NCBI GenBank assembly: GCA_038225555.1
Contig: JBBRRB010000017.1
Location: forward strand, 1-64,000
From: JANXQZ01 sp038225555
Lineage (GTDB): Bacteria > Acidobacteriota > Terriglobia > Bryobacterales > Bryobacteraceae
Length of the DNA: 64,000 bases
Direction: 5' to 3'
This document shows positions 8,482 through 16,988 of the stretch, piece by piece. Numbering within the stretch: position 1 is the stretch's first letter; every line of letters begins with the position of its first letter. The translations under genes were made by a program, and so were the position numbers. Under the pieces are notes generated by a model that saw only the letters and a list, made by a program, of their open reading frames with translations, was not told the origin of the DNA and did no database searches.

Positions 8482-9995
8482 TGGCGCGCGTCCTGTTGGT
8501 GGAAGACGATCCCGCTCAGCTCGAACTCCGCAAACTCATTCTTGAAAATGCGGGTCATGAGATCACAACGGCCGCCACTGCGGAAGAAGCCCTGCAACGC
8601 CACGCAGGATGCCAAGTCATGGTCCTGGACTTAATTCCGAATAGCGCCGAACTGACCAACGCGCTTGGGCCGGACACGCGGGTCATCGTCCTGTCAGGCC
8701 GCAATGTTCAGCCAGGTTCGCTTCGGGCTGACCGCATTCTTCAGAAGCCTTGCCCTTCGCGCCACTTGTTGGAGGCGATCGCTCAACTCGGGCTCATGCT
8801 GCTTTGCGCCTTCAGCGCGCACGCTCAGACTTTCGAAATCGCCAAGCCCTCTGAAATGGTTGCGGAGCTGGAGATGCGAGCGCCCGGCACTGACTGGGGC
8901 AAGGCCGCCAACCCGGCCGTGCTGGCCACAGTCCTTCTGGATGGCCAACCGCTTCAGAACATCATGCTCTACGCGGGCGCGGAGAGGTTCCCCTATCGCA
9001 TTTTTCTCGGACCGGTCCCGCCCGGCAAGCACACGCTTTCAATCGACGGCAAAGGAGCCGAGCTGCTCGCCACGCGATTCCATGAAGACAACACCGACAT
9101 CCTGGCCCACGCTCCCATCCTGTTTGCACGTCCCAACACGATCGGCAAGTTCACCGACATTCCACTGATCACCTACTGTGAACGGCTCGTCGAAGGTGGC
9201 CTACCCATGCTCCAATACACAGTGATCTACTCGAATGAAGATGCCGGCACGTCCACTCGCGCGCTGATGGCTCGCTGGGGCAGGACTACAGATATCGAGT
9301 GGGTGTATAAAGCGTTCCTTAACCCGGATGGCTCAGTTCACCACTCAAGCATTCAAGCCGAAGCCCATAAAGAAATCGAGTTCAAAGGCAAGCGCGAAGG
9401 GATGCACCCTCTGCTGCTGACCGCCACCGACAACAACAACGTGGCCTACGACAGAACCTCGCCGGTGCGCTACCAGATCCCGCCGGTTCTGGTGGATTTA
9501 TCAAAGCATTCTCGCGAGCAGGTGATGGACGAGAGGCCCTACGCATATCAGATCATGGCCAAGGAACTACAGCGCGAAGAGAAGCTGCGAGCCTACGGAA
9601 CCGTGCAGGGCCAGAACGTAAGCGATCCCAAGAACTACCTCTACTTCGAAGCGAACGTGGCTAATCATGATTCAGCCGTGGGGTTCCTGGTCCGTCTGAA
9701 AAACGAGTCTCGCTGGTACAGCGGCTTCGTGGGCCGCGCGGACTACGCGATCACGCGCGACGGCTGGGTCCGCACAACCGTCGAATTGCCGCCGAATACG
9801 AAAGGGGATCAAATCGCGGAGATCGGTTTGGAATGCCTCACCGCCGAGAAAAAAGTAGCCGGTACTTGCGAAGTACTTGAAGTTTCAAAGTGCTTTTTGC
9901 TGGATTCTGCCTACCGGCCCGGCCCGAACGTCTGGACTCTTGGATCGGCGCAGCGGATCCCTACAGGCCAGACCTGGACTTTCTCCTTGAAGTAG
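8481..9995 (+). CDS. receiver-like domain fused to a secreted-type domain through an internal signal sequence
   Basis: 504 residues from ATG 8481. Residues 1-105 form a short response-regulator receiver: acidic pair VEDDP, phosphoacceptor Asp50 in VMVLDL, Ser in VIVLSG, Lys89 in LQKP. Immediately after it comes GLMLLCAFSAHAQT, which has the h-region and AHA-Q cleavage site of a signal peptide, then about 385 residues of an unrecognised domain typical of exported proteins. The frame is continuous. Either this is a real cytoplasm-to-periplasm fusion with one membrane span, or two genes merged when the signal peptide n-region of the second was replaced by the receiver. An ATG at 8796 could start the second part but has no nearby ribosome binding site. 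The upstream lipoprotein overlaps by one base. Confidence 0.75.
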   Translation: MARVLLVEDDPAQLELRKLILENAGHEITTAATAEEALQRHAGCQVMVLDLIPNSAELTNALGPDTRVIVLSGRNVQPGSLRADRILQKPCPSRHLLEAIAQLGLMLLCAFSAHAQTFEIAKPSEMVAELEMRAPGTDWGKAANPAVLATVLLDGQPLQNIMLYAGAERFPYRIFLGPVPPGKHTLSIDGKGAELLATRFHEDNTDILAHAPILFARPNTIGKFTDIPLITYCERLVEGGLPMLQYTVIYSNEDAGTSTRALMARWGRTTDIEWVYKAFLNPDGSVHHSSIQAEAHKEIEFKGKREGMHPLLLTATDNNNVAYDRTSPVRYQIPPVLVDLSKHSREQVMDERPYAYQIMAKELQREEKLRAYGTVQGQNVSDPKNYLYFEANVANHDSAVGFLVRLKNESRWYSGFVGRADYAITRDGWVRTTVELPPNTKGDQIAEIGLECLTAEKKVAGTCEVLEVSKCFLLDSAYRPGPNVWTLGSAQRIPTGQTWTFSLK

Positions 9996-9999
9996 CGTA

Positions 10000-10839
10000 A
10001 TGGACGTCTTGCAGTTCACTCTGCTGGTAGCCGCAGGGTCGTTCGGAGCCGGACTGCTTGGATCGCTCACCGGCTTGGGCGGCGGAGTGGTCCTCGTCCC
10101 GATGCTCACCTTAGCTTTCGGAGTCGATCTCCGCTATGCCATCGGATCGTCCCTGGTTTCGGTAATCGCCACCTCCTCGGGTGCCGCGTCCTCCTATGTG
10201 CGCGAAGGCTACTCGAACATTCGTGTGGGAATGTTTCTGGAGATAGCCACCAGCATCGGAGCGCTGCTCGGCGCCTTTCTGGCGACGCGCATCCCCACCC
10301 CTGCCATCGCGGTGATTTTCGGCCTGGCGCTCCTCTACTCTGCCTGGGATTCATTCCGCTCCCGTGCCGGTGAGGTCGACGAAACCCCGGCGCCGAACCT
10401 GATCGCGACCGCTCTGAGGCTGGACTCGTCCTATCCAACTGAGCAAGGGCCCAAAACATATCACGTCCAAGCCGTGCCCCTGGGATTCGGGATGATGATC
10501 GGCGCAGGCACGCTCTCCGGACTCCTCGGCATCGGGTCGGGGGCTATGAAAGTCCTGGCCATGGATCGAGCCATGCGGCTCCCCTTCAAGGTGTCCACCA
10601 CCACCAGCAATTTTATGATCGGAGTGACGGCAGCCGCGAGCGCGGGCATCTATTTCAGAAAGGGCTATATCGACCCAGGATTATCGATGCCGGTGATGCT
10701 CGGCGTGCTCGCGGGATCGATGCTCGGAGCCAGGATTCTGATGCGCGCCCAAGTTCGCAGCCTTCGCTTGGTGTTCGGCGTAGTCTTGCTAACTATGGCC
10801 GTCGAGATGATCTACAACGGGGTCTCCGGCAAGCTATGA
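10000..10839 (+). CDS. TauE/SafE-family membrane permease
   Basis: 279 residues with about eight hydrophobic segments and the two glycine-rich family repeats: GLLGSLTGLGGGVVLVPML near the N terminus and GTLSGLLGIGSGAMKVLAM in the middle. The family exports or imports small anions such as sulfite, sulfonates or organosulfonates across the inner membrane. It starts 4 bases after the preceding stop and overlaps the DUF1634 gene by 4 bases (ATGA), so the two are co-translated. The substrate cannot be told from sequence. Confidence 0.9.
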   Translation: MDVLQFTLLVAAGSFGAGLLGSLTGLGGGVVLVPMLTLAFGVDLRYAIGSSLVSVIATSSGAASSYVREGYSNIRVGMFLEIATSIGALLGAFLATRIPTPAIAVIFGLALLYSAWDSFRSRAGEVDETPAPNLIATALRLDSSYPTEQGPKTYHVQAVPLGFGMMIGAGTLSGLLGIGSGAMKVLAMDRAMRLPFKVSTTTSNFMIGVTAAASAGIYFRKGYIDPGLSMPVMLGVLAGSMLGARILMRAQVRSLRLVFGVVLLTMAVEMIYNGVSGKL

Positions 10840-11165
10840 ACGATGAAAAAGTTGAGCGGATTATCGGACACCTGCTTCGTGCTGGCGTGATTCTCTCGGC
10901 TCTGATCGTAGCGGTCGGCGGCGCAATTTATCTCTTGCATCACGCCCACGAGATCCCCGACCACGCAGTCTTTCGGGGCGAGCCCAAGTTCTCGAACGCC
11001 AGCGGACGCGGCATCATTATGGGCGGCCTGCTCGTCCTCATTCTTACACCCGTGGCCCGTGTAGCCTTCTCGCTCATCGCGTTCACACTGGAACGGGATT
11101 GGATCTACGTGGCGGTCACTACGGTCGTCCTGGGACTCCTCACCTACGGTCTGATGAGTTCCTGA
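10836..11165 (+). CDS. DUF1634 membrane protein
   Basis: 109 residues with three predicted transmembrane segments (AGVILSALIVAVGGAIYLL, MGGLLVLILTPVARVAFSLI, VAVTTVVLGLLTYGLM). DUF1634 proteins are habitual neighbours of TauE/SafE permeases, and the 4-base ATGA overlap here supports a shared function as an accessory subunit. The 3' end overlaps the convergent glycosyltransferase gene by 26 bases, so no terminator fits between them. Confidence 0.88.
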   Translation: MNDEKVERIIGHLLRAGVILSALIVAVGGAIYLLHHAHEIPDHAVFRGEPKFSNASGRGIIMGGLLVLILTPVARVAFSLIAFTLERDWIYVAVTTVVLGLLTYGLMSS

Positions 11166-11835
11166 TAGGAGCATACATTCGTGCGAGCGAGTTGGGGTTC
11201 ACGCCTACCCAGTAGAGAACCTGCATCACCGCCCACCGGACGAAAGTCCAAGTGAAGCTGCGGCCTTCAAACCGTCGCGAAGAAGTCATCAGTTGGCACG
11301 GAAGGTGGACGAAACGTCCACAGCGCTTCATCCTCCGCACCAAATCTAGATCTTCGAAAATCGGGTAAGGCGCAAAGCCGCCAAGCCGTTCGTAGACTGC
11401 GCGCCGAACGAAGATGCCCGAGTCGCCGTAGCACAAACCGAGCTTCCGAAAGTGGGGATACAACCTGGTGAGCAAACTAGCCGACCGGGTTCCGCCATCA
11501 AAGCACAAGGCGAAATTGCCGCCGATCACAGCGGGATCCCGGAGTACTTCGAGCATATGATCCAGAGCCTCGACAGGCGGTCGCGTATCGGCGTGTACAA
11601 ACCACAAGACCTCGCCAACAGCCTGAGAGGCACCGGCATGCAATTGAACTCCGCGGCCGGGAGACGTGCAAATAACCCTGATGCCGCGCCCACGCAGAAC
11701 GTTCACCGTGGCGTCCGAACTCCCGCCATCCACAGCGATCAACTCCGCTCTGCCTCTCAAACGAAAAAGGGCATCCAGCGTTGCGCCGATGCCCTTTTCT
11801 TCGTTGAGAGTGGGAACGATGACCGAGACGGTCAC
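11140..11835 (-). CDS. GT2-fold glycosyltransferase, TIGR04283 type
   Basis: 231 residues. N-terminal SVIVPTLNEEKGIGATLDAL and the nucleotide-sugar site AVDGGSSDATVNVLR mark a GT-A fold; WFVHADTRPP gives the metal-binding region, and GDSGIFVRRAVYERLGGF plus the C-terminal TWTFVRWAVMQVLYWVG are typical of the TIGR04283 subfamily, often encoded near selenium or radical-SAM genes. No such neighbours occur here. It follows a secreted repeat protein after 4 bases, so the two probably share a transcript. Confidence 0.85.
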   Translation of the reverse strand: MTVSVIVPTLNEEKGIGATLDALFRLRGRAELIAVDGGSSDATVNVLRGRGIRVICTSPGRGVQLHAGASQAVGEVLWFVHADTRPPVEALDHMLEVLRDPAVIGGNFALCFDGGTRSASLLTRLYPHFRKLGLCYGDSGIFVRRAVYERLGGFAPYPIFEDLDLVRRMKRCGRFVHLPCQLMTSSRRFEGRSFTWTFVRWAVMQVLYWVGVNPNSLARMYAPIRNSSDRR

Positions 11836-11839
11836 CGCC

Positions 11840-12787
11840 TTATTGCTGCTTTTCGTAGATTTCGGTCTGGTCCATTTCGCCCATTGCCGAAACGATATGG
11901 TTCTTGTTGGTGAGCGTTTTACCGTCCGCGGAAAGCGTGGTCACCTGCCTGATATTGATGTCCTGTTCTTGAACCTTCAGCTTAATCAACGAAACCAAAG
12001 CGCTTCCTTCCCATGTGTTCGTGATTTTCAGTTCCAGGCCGTTCGCTTCCACTGGCGCTTCTTTGCCATCATTGATCAAGTTGAGAGCGTAGCTGCGGTC
12101 CCCTTGCGGACCCTTCTCTTGCACAGTTAGCTTGAGCGCCGGCTCATTGTGCTCGATCTTGTCCATGCGCGATTCCGGCCCGGGGATCACGCCGAAGTCG
12201 CTCTTCGCCACGTTCAGGATCCACACGCCCGAGAGATTCGGCTTGGGTCCGGTAGAGATGGAGGGTGTGGGTGCGATGGCCTTCGGAGCCTCGGTCGTCT
12301 TCACGGGCATGTCACCAGACTGCTTTTCGAATACCTTCTTTTGATCTACGTCACCCATGCTGCTGGTCAGGTGAATATTCTGCGTCAGGATTTGCCCGTC
12401 GCTCGATAGATTCATCACGTTCTTCAACGTGATCTCCTGGCCGCTGAAGTCCAGTTTCGAATTGAGAACCAACACTTGGCCCTCCCAAGCCGCTTTCGTC
12501 TTCATTTCCCGAATTCCTATTCTGACCACGACTTCCTTGCCGGCTGTGTCAGTGTCGATGGTGTACTTGGTCTCCCCTTGCGCGCCATCGACATTCATAT
12601 CGATCTTGATCGCCGGATCTTTGTGATCGATAACCGCCGTCTCGCTCTTAGACGGCGGCAGAATTCCGAATTCGCTCTTGGCGACGTTCAGCTTCCAGTT
12701 TCCGGAATAGTTTGGCTTCTGTTGCGCGGACGACAAAGCCGCGAAAGACATAACGGTCAGCAGGACGGTAGCTGGGGTGCGAAGCAT
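11840..12787 (-). CDS. secreted protein with two tandem about 120-residue repeats
   Basis: 315 residues. The signal peptide ends at LSSA-QQ. Two homologous units follow: one opens KPNYSGNWKLNVAKSEFG, the other KPNLSGVWILNVAKSDFG, and both end with a strand-rich segment (ITLKNVMNLSSDGQILTQN; INIRQVTTLSADGKTLTNK). The pattern suggests two beta-barrel or lipocalin-like domains, and similar proteins are common in Solibacter-type genomes; function unknown. ATG 12787 is preceded by a divergent TATAAT region shared with the plus-strand gene at 12813. Confidence 0.75.
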   Translation of the reverse strand: MLRTPATVLLTVMSFAALSSAQQKPNYSGNWKLNVAKSEFGILPPSKSETAVIDHKDPAIKIDMNVDGAQGETKYTIDTDTAGKEVVVRIGIREMKTKAAWEGQVLVLNSKLDFSGQEITLKNVMNLSSDGQILTQNIHLTSSMGDVDQKKVFEKQSGDMPVKTTEAPKAIAPTPSISTGPKPNLSGVWILNVAKSDFGVIPGPESRMDKIEHNEPALKLTVQEKGPQGDRSYALNLINDGKEAPVEANGLELKITNTWEGSALVSLIKLKVQEQDINIRQVTTLSADGKTLTNKNHIVSAMGEMDQTEIYEKQQ

Positions 12788-12796
12788 ATGGTTCCT

Positions 12797-12804
12797 ATTA
12801 TAAT
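12797..12804. promoter_or_regulatory. palindromic ATTATAAT box serving divergent genes
   Basis: ATTATAAT is self-complementary. On the plus strand TATAAT (12799-12804) lies 8 bases before ATG 12813; on the minus strand TATAAT (12802-12797) lies 9 bases before ATG 12787. With a start of transcription about 7 bases after the box, both mRNAs would have almost no leader. No clear -35 box is seen. Confidence 0.5.
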
Positions 12805-12812
12805 CGTTCCTG

Positions 12813-13598
12813 ATGTCCGCGCCGCCAGTGCCTCCGCGTCTCGAACAACTCGGCCAGCGTCCGTTCTCGTTCTATCCGCCGATTTTGAACGTCGTCCATA
12901 ACGAGTGGCAATACCGCAAGGCAAGTTGGTCGGAGGTTCTGGTTCAGAATACGAAATCGCTCGAAGAAATTTGGGTGCCGCGCCGCTTTCTGGGCGGGGT
13001 CTCGCAAATCGACGAACCCGTCATGATTGTCGGCCTTACAAAAGAACTCGAGTTCAAAGCTGGCACCATCTGGCCAGCCGAACGCCGCGTCATCGAAATG
13101 CCGCGCGCGGTGAACGAAGGTCCGCGCCCCTTCGCGCCAGAGCCGGCACCTCCCAGGTCGGCCCCGGTGATCGGCATCAGGCTGGAAGGTGGCACCGAGT
13201 CTCGCATCGGCAGGCTGGTGCTGGGCGGGATCGCACTCGCGATTGCCGGGTGCGTCCTCGTGGTCAGCCTCTATCGCGGCGGCGTGCTTGGGAACAAGAT
13301 CATTTACTCGCCGGTGATGCAAAGCGATCTCGGACTGGGCGCCTTCGACGACTATCACGCCGCCGTCCGCCTCCTCGGTCAGCCCGCCGAGGATCGTTGG
13401 CGTCCGGATCATGGAGAGATGCAGTATCGATTGCTTGGCTATCCGGCACAAGGCTACTACGTGATCCTGATGGGTCGAGATCGCCGGGACGCGAGGTATG
13501 TTGGCGCGCTTGACCGGAATTGGAATCCGGTCCACACGGTGGAGATGCCGGGCCGCGTCAACAGCTACTCTCTGTTACGCAGTCTGAAACGCTTCTAG
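12813..13598 (+). CDS. single-pass membrane protein of unknown function
   Basis: 261 residues. The N-terminal about 130 residues are cytoplasmic in type and contain a compact segment with EEIWVPRRFLGGVSQIDEP and VGLTKELEFKAG. A proline-rich linker leads to one transmembrane helix (LVLGGIALAIAGCVLVVSLY), then an about 110-residue outer domain ending VNSYSLLRSLKRF. I do not recognise a named family. A competing frame on the other strand was rejected because it lacks the membrane segment and any start signals. Confidence 0.75.
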   Translation: MSAPPVPPRLEQLGQRPFSFYPPILNVVHNEWQYRKASWSEVLVQNTKSLEEIWVPRRFLGGVSQIDEPVMIVGLTKELEFKAGTIWPAERRVIEMPRAVNEGPRPFAPEPAPPRSAPVIGIRLEGGTESRIGRLVLGGIALAIAGCVLVVSLYRGGVLGNKIIYSPVMQSDLGLGAFDDYHAAVRLLGQPAEDRWRPDHGEMQYRLLGYPAQGYYVILMGRDRRDARYVGALDRNWNPVHTVEMPGRVNSYSLLRSLKRF

Positions 13599-13616
13599 TA
13601 GCGCGGCCGGTCGCTT

Positions 13617-13661
13617 TTCAGGCGGCTGCTCTCGCAAGTTGTCAACGTAAAGCCGCCTGAA
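13617..13661. terminator. bidirectional hairpin between convergent genes
   Basis: TTCAGGCGGCT (13617-13627) and AGCCGCCTGAA (13651-13661) form a perfect 11-bp inverted repeat with a 23-base loop. It lies just after the plus-strand gene ending at 13598 and over the last codons of the tolC-like gene. The arm sequence equals one arm of the REP-like repeat found elsewhere (GCCGCCTGAAAGGCGGC), so it may be a split copy of that repeat used as a terminator. Confidence 0.5.
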
Positions 13662-14931
13662 TGTTACCAGTCTGCCGCAGAAGATTCAGCTTGGCCTTTT
13701 CCAACAAATGTTGCGACTCGTAGTAGGCCATCCACTTCTCCTGCTCCATAAACCGCCCTTCATCTACAGCCTGCCTTGTCGTTCGGCCTTCTGTCAGCTG
13801 GTCCAGCAAAACTCTCACCTGTTCCCGCGCGACTTCAAGATCCAGCTTGGCAAAATCTCGCGCGGACTCGGCCCGTTTCACATCCTGAAAACCCTTGCGC
13901 GTCTCCAGCATCGTGCGATTCCTTAGATCGTTGATCTGGGTGCGCAGCTTTGCCAAATCAGCTTCCGACTGAGCCTCAAGACCCGAGGGAGCCGCTCCCA
14001 CCAGAAGCGGAACCTTAATGGAAACTCCTAACTGCCCGTTGTTCCGCGAGAATCTGCGAAAGAAATCCTGGTAATTCTGCTTGGAAAAAAGAGCATACTG
14101 GGCCACCAAATCGAATTGCGGATAGCGCTGCGACCGGTGTGACCTAACCTCGAAATTCTTAGCCAGCATCTGCGACTGCATGCGCTTCAGTTCCTTGCTG
14201 TTGTCCAGCGCGCTTTGAATGGTCGCCTCTTCGGTGTCTGGAGTCTCGGGCTTAAAGCTCTCGTCCTCCAAGGGCTGAATGCGATCGCCCGCCGGGAAGC
14301 CAAGCACAACCGCCAGCGATCCTTGAGCATAGTCCGCGTCCGACTCCGCTCCCAGCCGCCGCTGCCTGGCCCTTGCCAGATCGAGTTCGGCGCGCTTGGC
14401 CGCGAGCGGTATGTCCCGGCCTTCCTCCACCCGCAGCCGAACCGCCTCATTCATGCGCTCTTGGGCCTGCACCTCTTGCTGCAAGGATTCAATTATGGTC
14501 TGAAACTGACGCGCGTCGAGAAATAACGCCGCCGCGCGATAGGCGATGTCGTCGGACTTGCTGGCGGTATCGATCCCGGCGCCTCGCGCGTTCTCCCGCG
14601 CCTGGGCCAGTTCATAACTCCGCGGTCGATTGAACAGAGCCATCTCGGTTCGGGCTTGGAAGATGGAAGGAGCGGAGCCCTCAATGCTGTTCGGGTATCC
14701 GCTTGTGAAAGCCAATCCGCTGCCTCCGTAGATCTTGGGCACGAACGGATCTTTGGCAATGCGAATACCGGCCCGTGCTTTCTGCTCATCCAGCCGGCTT
14801 AAAATGAGTTCCGAATTCTGACTTAAAGCGGTTTGGACCACCTGCTTTAAAGTAAGCGAATGCGTCTCAGCCCAAGCGGATTGGAAGCCGCCTAGACAGA
14901 AAAGAAAAAGAGCGGCCTTCTGTCTTTGCAC
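13642..14931 (-). CDS. TolC-family outer membrane efflux protein
   Basis: About 429 residues from GTG 14931, which gives a short signal peptide (QRQKAALFLFCLGGFQSAWA); ATG 14976 would add 15 residues and overlap the divergent gene. The protein is made of long amphipathic helices with the TolC pattern repeated twice (VVQTALSQNSELILSRLDEQ, then RAGIRIAKDPFVPKIY; later MLAKNFEVRSHRSQRYPQFD). It would form the outer membrane channel for an efflux pump. The adaptor at 38152-39342 is a possible but distant partner; no inner-membrane pump lies nearby. Confidence 0.88.
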   Translation of the reverse strand: MQRQKAALFLFCLGGFQSAWAETHSLTLKQVVQTALSQNSELILSRLDEQKARAGIRIAKDPFVPKIYGGSGLAFTSGYPNSIEGSAPSIFQARTEMALFNRPRSYELAQARENARGAGIDTASKSDDIAYRAAALFLDARQFQTIIESLQQEVQAQERMNEAVRLRVEEGRDIPLAAKRAELDLARARQRRLGAESDADYAQGSLAVVLGFPAGDRIQPLEDESFKPETPDTEEATIQSALDNSKELKRMQSQMLAKNFEVRSHRSQRYPQFDLVAQYALFSKQNYQDFFRRFSRNNGQLGVSIKVPLLVGAAPSGLEAQSEADLAKLRTQINDLRNRTMLETRKGFQDVKRAESARDFAKLDLEVAREQVRVLLDQLTEGRTTRQAVDEGRFMEQEKWMAYYESQHLLEKAKLNLLRQTGNIQAALR

Positions 14932-14968
14932 GCTACCATGATAGCGTCGAGGCTCAAAAAGGAGAGTT

Positions 14969-15508
14969 GTGATCATAGCTCACGCGGGAAGGAGGATCGA
15001 TGCGGCCGGCGCAATTCCGGCGCGGTTTCCCCTTAAAAACGTCGAATTCGTCCGACAGCGCGTTCGCGCCATGTTCAAGTCCAACGGGGCTGTTGCGCTA
15101 ATAAGCGCGGCTGCATGCGGCGCTGATCTGATCGCTTTGTCCGAAGCAGGAGCCCTGGGACTCAGGCGCAGAATCGTGCTGCCATTCGACCGCCATCGTT
15201 TTCGCGAAACCTCCGTAATTGATCGACCCGGCGACTGGGGCCCTCTTTACGACGAAGTCCTCGACGAGGTGGAAGACGATGAGAACGTGGTGGTCGTCTC
15301 GAAGGCGGCATCGGATGACGAGGCCTTCTCAGCCGCCAACGCGGCCATCTTGGACGAAGCTGTCCTCATGGGACGGCAACTGCATCTAGCGGCTTGCGCT
15401 GCGCTCGTTTGGGACGGCATGTCACGCGGCGAACACGATGTGACGGAAGAGTTCGGAGCCGAAGCTCGCAAGCGCGGTCTTACTGTCCTCGAAGTGAAGA
15501 CGGTTTGA
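14969..15508 (+). CDS. SLOG-like nucleotide-binding domain protein
   Basis: 179 residues from GTG 14969, preceded by AAAGGAGAG. Motifs fit the SLOG/TIR-associated Rossmann-like family: HAGRRID with a downstream RFP near the N terminus, SAAACGADLIALSEAGALG, IVLPFDRHRFRETSV, then a late acidic segment and ALVWDGMSRGE. SLOG domains bind nucleotide-derived ligands, and many are sensors in defence systems, but other members are free-standing proteins. It precedes a GT2 gene by 4 bases, so the two are co-transcribed. A role in defence is not supported by the other neighbours. Confidence 0.6.
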   Translation: MIIAHAGRRIDAAGAIPARFPLKNVEFVRQRVRAMFKSNGAVALISAAACGADLIALSEAGALGLRRRIVLPFDRHRFRETSVIDRPGDWGPLYDEVLDEVEDDENVVVVSKAASDDEAFSAANAAILDEAVLMGRQLHLAACAALVWDGMSRGEHDVTEEFGAEARKRGLTVLEVKTV

Positions 15509-15512
15509 AAGA

Positions 15513-16988
15513 GTGTCCATAGATGACGTCGAGCGGCGTCGGATGGAACAGGAGTTGGATGCGGCCCTTAACTTGTCACGCGTCTTGCGCGACCAGCTTT
15601 GGGCGCTGCAACCCCGGGACGAACCTGCCCCCGCTCCCTCCACTGTAGAGCGTAAACAGGCGGTTCACTCCTGGCTGGATATGGTTCAGAGGCTTACGCC
15701 AGGTTTCCTGCGCGCCGCCGTACGTCCTCTGTATCTCAACCTCTTCTACTATCGACTCTTCCCTGAATACTCGAAAACGCCTGCGCCTCAGCGGCCTCTG
15801 ATCGCCAGCGGACTGACGGCATGGTCGGGGTACGCTCCGTTCCTGGAGTACAAGCAGAGGCTTTGCCGCACGCTCCACATGGATCTGCGCGGGTTTACAT
15901 CCGACGCTCGCCGCGGATTGGTCTCGGTGGTTCTGCCGGTGCATAACGGGGCGCGTTACGTAGCCGAATCGATCGAAAGCGTACTCCGTCAAACCTACAC
16001 AGACGTGGAGTTGATCGTTGTGGACGACGGGTCCACGGATGAGACAGCCGAGATCGTGATGCGGCATGCATCCGACCCAAGAGTGCGTCTGGTTCGTCAG
16101 AAAAATCGCAAACTGCCGGGCGCTTTGAACACGGGATTCGCAAGCGCCCGAGGCGAATATTGGACCTGGACATCCGCTGACAACCGTATGCACCCCGAGA
16201 TGATTTCGGACCTGGTTGCTTTCCTGGACACGAACGGCGATGCCGAAATGGTTTACGCCGACGAGCACCTGATTGACGAGTCCGGAATGCCGGCGATCCA
16301 TTCGGATTTCTGCCGCATCTATCAGACGCCTCCAGGTTCGGACGCGTTGATGCGCCCTAGGGATCCAGGCGAGCTTAATTTCGTTCCCAACAATTACATT
16401 GGCGGATGTTTTTTGTACCGGTCGTGGGCAGCCAGCGTTGTAGGCGAATACGACGCGAGCTGCTTTGGCTTCGAGGACTACGATTATTGGTTGCGCATGA
16501 ACGCGCTTTTCCGGATCGCGCATTTGGGAAAGCGGGTGGCTCTCTACGCATATAGGCTGCACAATGAATCGCTAACCGCGCGCAAGGTCGAGTTGCGTAT
16601 CGCGGAGCGGACCCGGTATTTCCTGGCCGAAGAGGAAGAGCGCCGACGCTTTTTCGAAGGCGGCTTCGATATTACGCTGGTTGGAGATCACCCCTGGTTT
16701 CGGCAGCTTGCGCGAGCCTACCGCCTGGCGGGCCATAACGTCTTCGAGATGCGGGAACGGACTGAAGAAGAACTATATCGTCATCGAGCGACTCGCGCAT
16801 TTTCGAAATCGATCACCATGGCGGCCGGGGAACCTGAATCAAGTGACGTGTTTGTACTTGGTAATCGCACGCTGAGTTTGGGAAAACGAACTTGGCGAGT
16901 GGAAGATGCGAAATCGCTCGAGTATCCGCTATTAGCGATCGCGAACGCGATGTTGTGGGCTGGTACGCAGGCTGGCGTCAGCAGTTGA
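15513..16988 (+). CDS. family 2 glycosyltransferase
   Basis: 491 residues. An N-terminal about 130-residue helical region precedes a GT-A catalytic domain: VSVVLPVHNGARYVAESIES, the nucleotide-binding VVDDGSTDETAEIV, the metal-site region WTWTSADNRMHPEM, and an acceptor segment FGFEDYDYWLRMN. The C-terminal about 130 residues resemble a second regulatory or binding domain. Predicted to transfer sugar to a surface glycan. The first start is GTG 15513, but ATG 15543 is also possible. It is coupled to the SLOG-like gene by a 4-base gap. Confidence 0.85.
   Translation: MSIDDVERRRMEQELDAALNLSRVLRDQLWALQPRDEPAPAPSTVERKQAVHSWLDMVQRLTPGFLRAAVRPLYLNLFYYRLFPEYSKTPAPQRPLIASGLTAWSGYAPFLEYKQRLCRTLHMDLRGFTSDARRGLVSVVLPVHNGARYVAESIESVLRQTYTDVELIVVDDGSTDETAEIVMRHASDPRVRLVRQKNRKLPGALNTGFASARGEYWTWTSADNRMHPEMISDLVAFLDTNGDAEMVYADEHLIDESGMPAIHSDFCRIYQTPPGSDALMRPRDPGELNFVPNNYIGGCFLYRSWAASVVGEYDASCFGFEDYDYWLRMNALFRIAHLGKRVALYAYRLHNESLTARKVELRIAERTRYFLAEEEERRRFFEGGFDITLVGDHPWFRQLARAYRLAGHNVFEMRERTEEELYRHRATRAFSKSITMAAGEPESSDVFVLGNRTLSLGKRTWRVEDAKSLEYPLLAIANAMLWAGTQAGVSS

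Noticed and set aside
12798..13535. Minus-strand frame of 245 residues
   Set aside because: It mirrors the plus-strand membrane protein, which has a clear transmembrane helix and a promoter box.
14969..15508. A defence-island reading of the SLOG-like gene
   Set aside because: No nuclease, cyclase, TIR effector or other defence gene is adjacent; the neighbours are TolC-like and glycosyltransferase genes.
15576..16562. Minus-strand frame of 328 residues
   Set aside because: It is antisense to the GT2 glycosyltransferase, which has full catalytic motifs.
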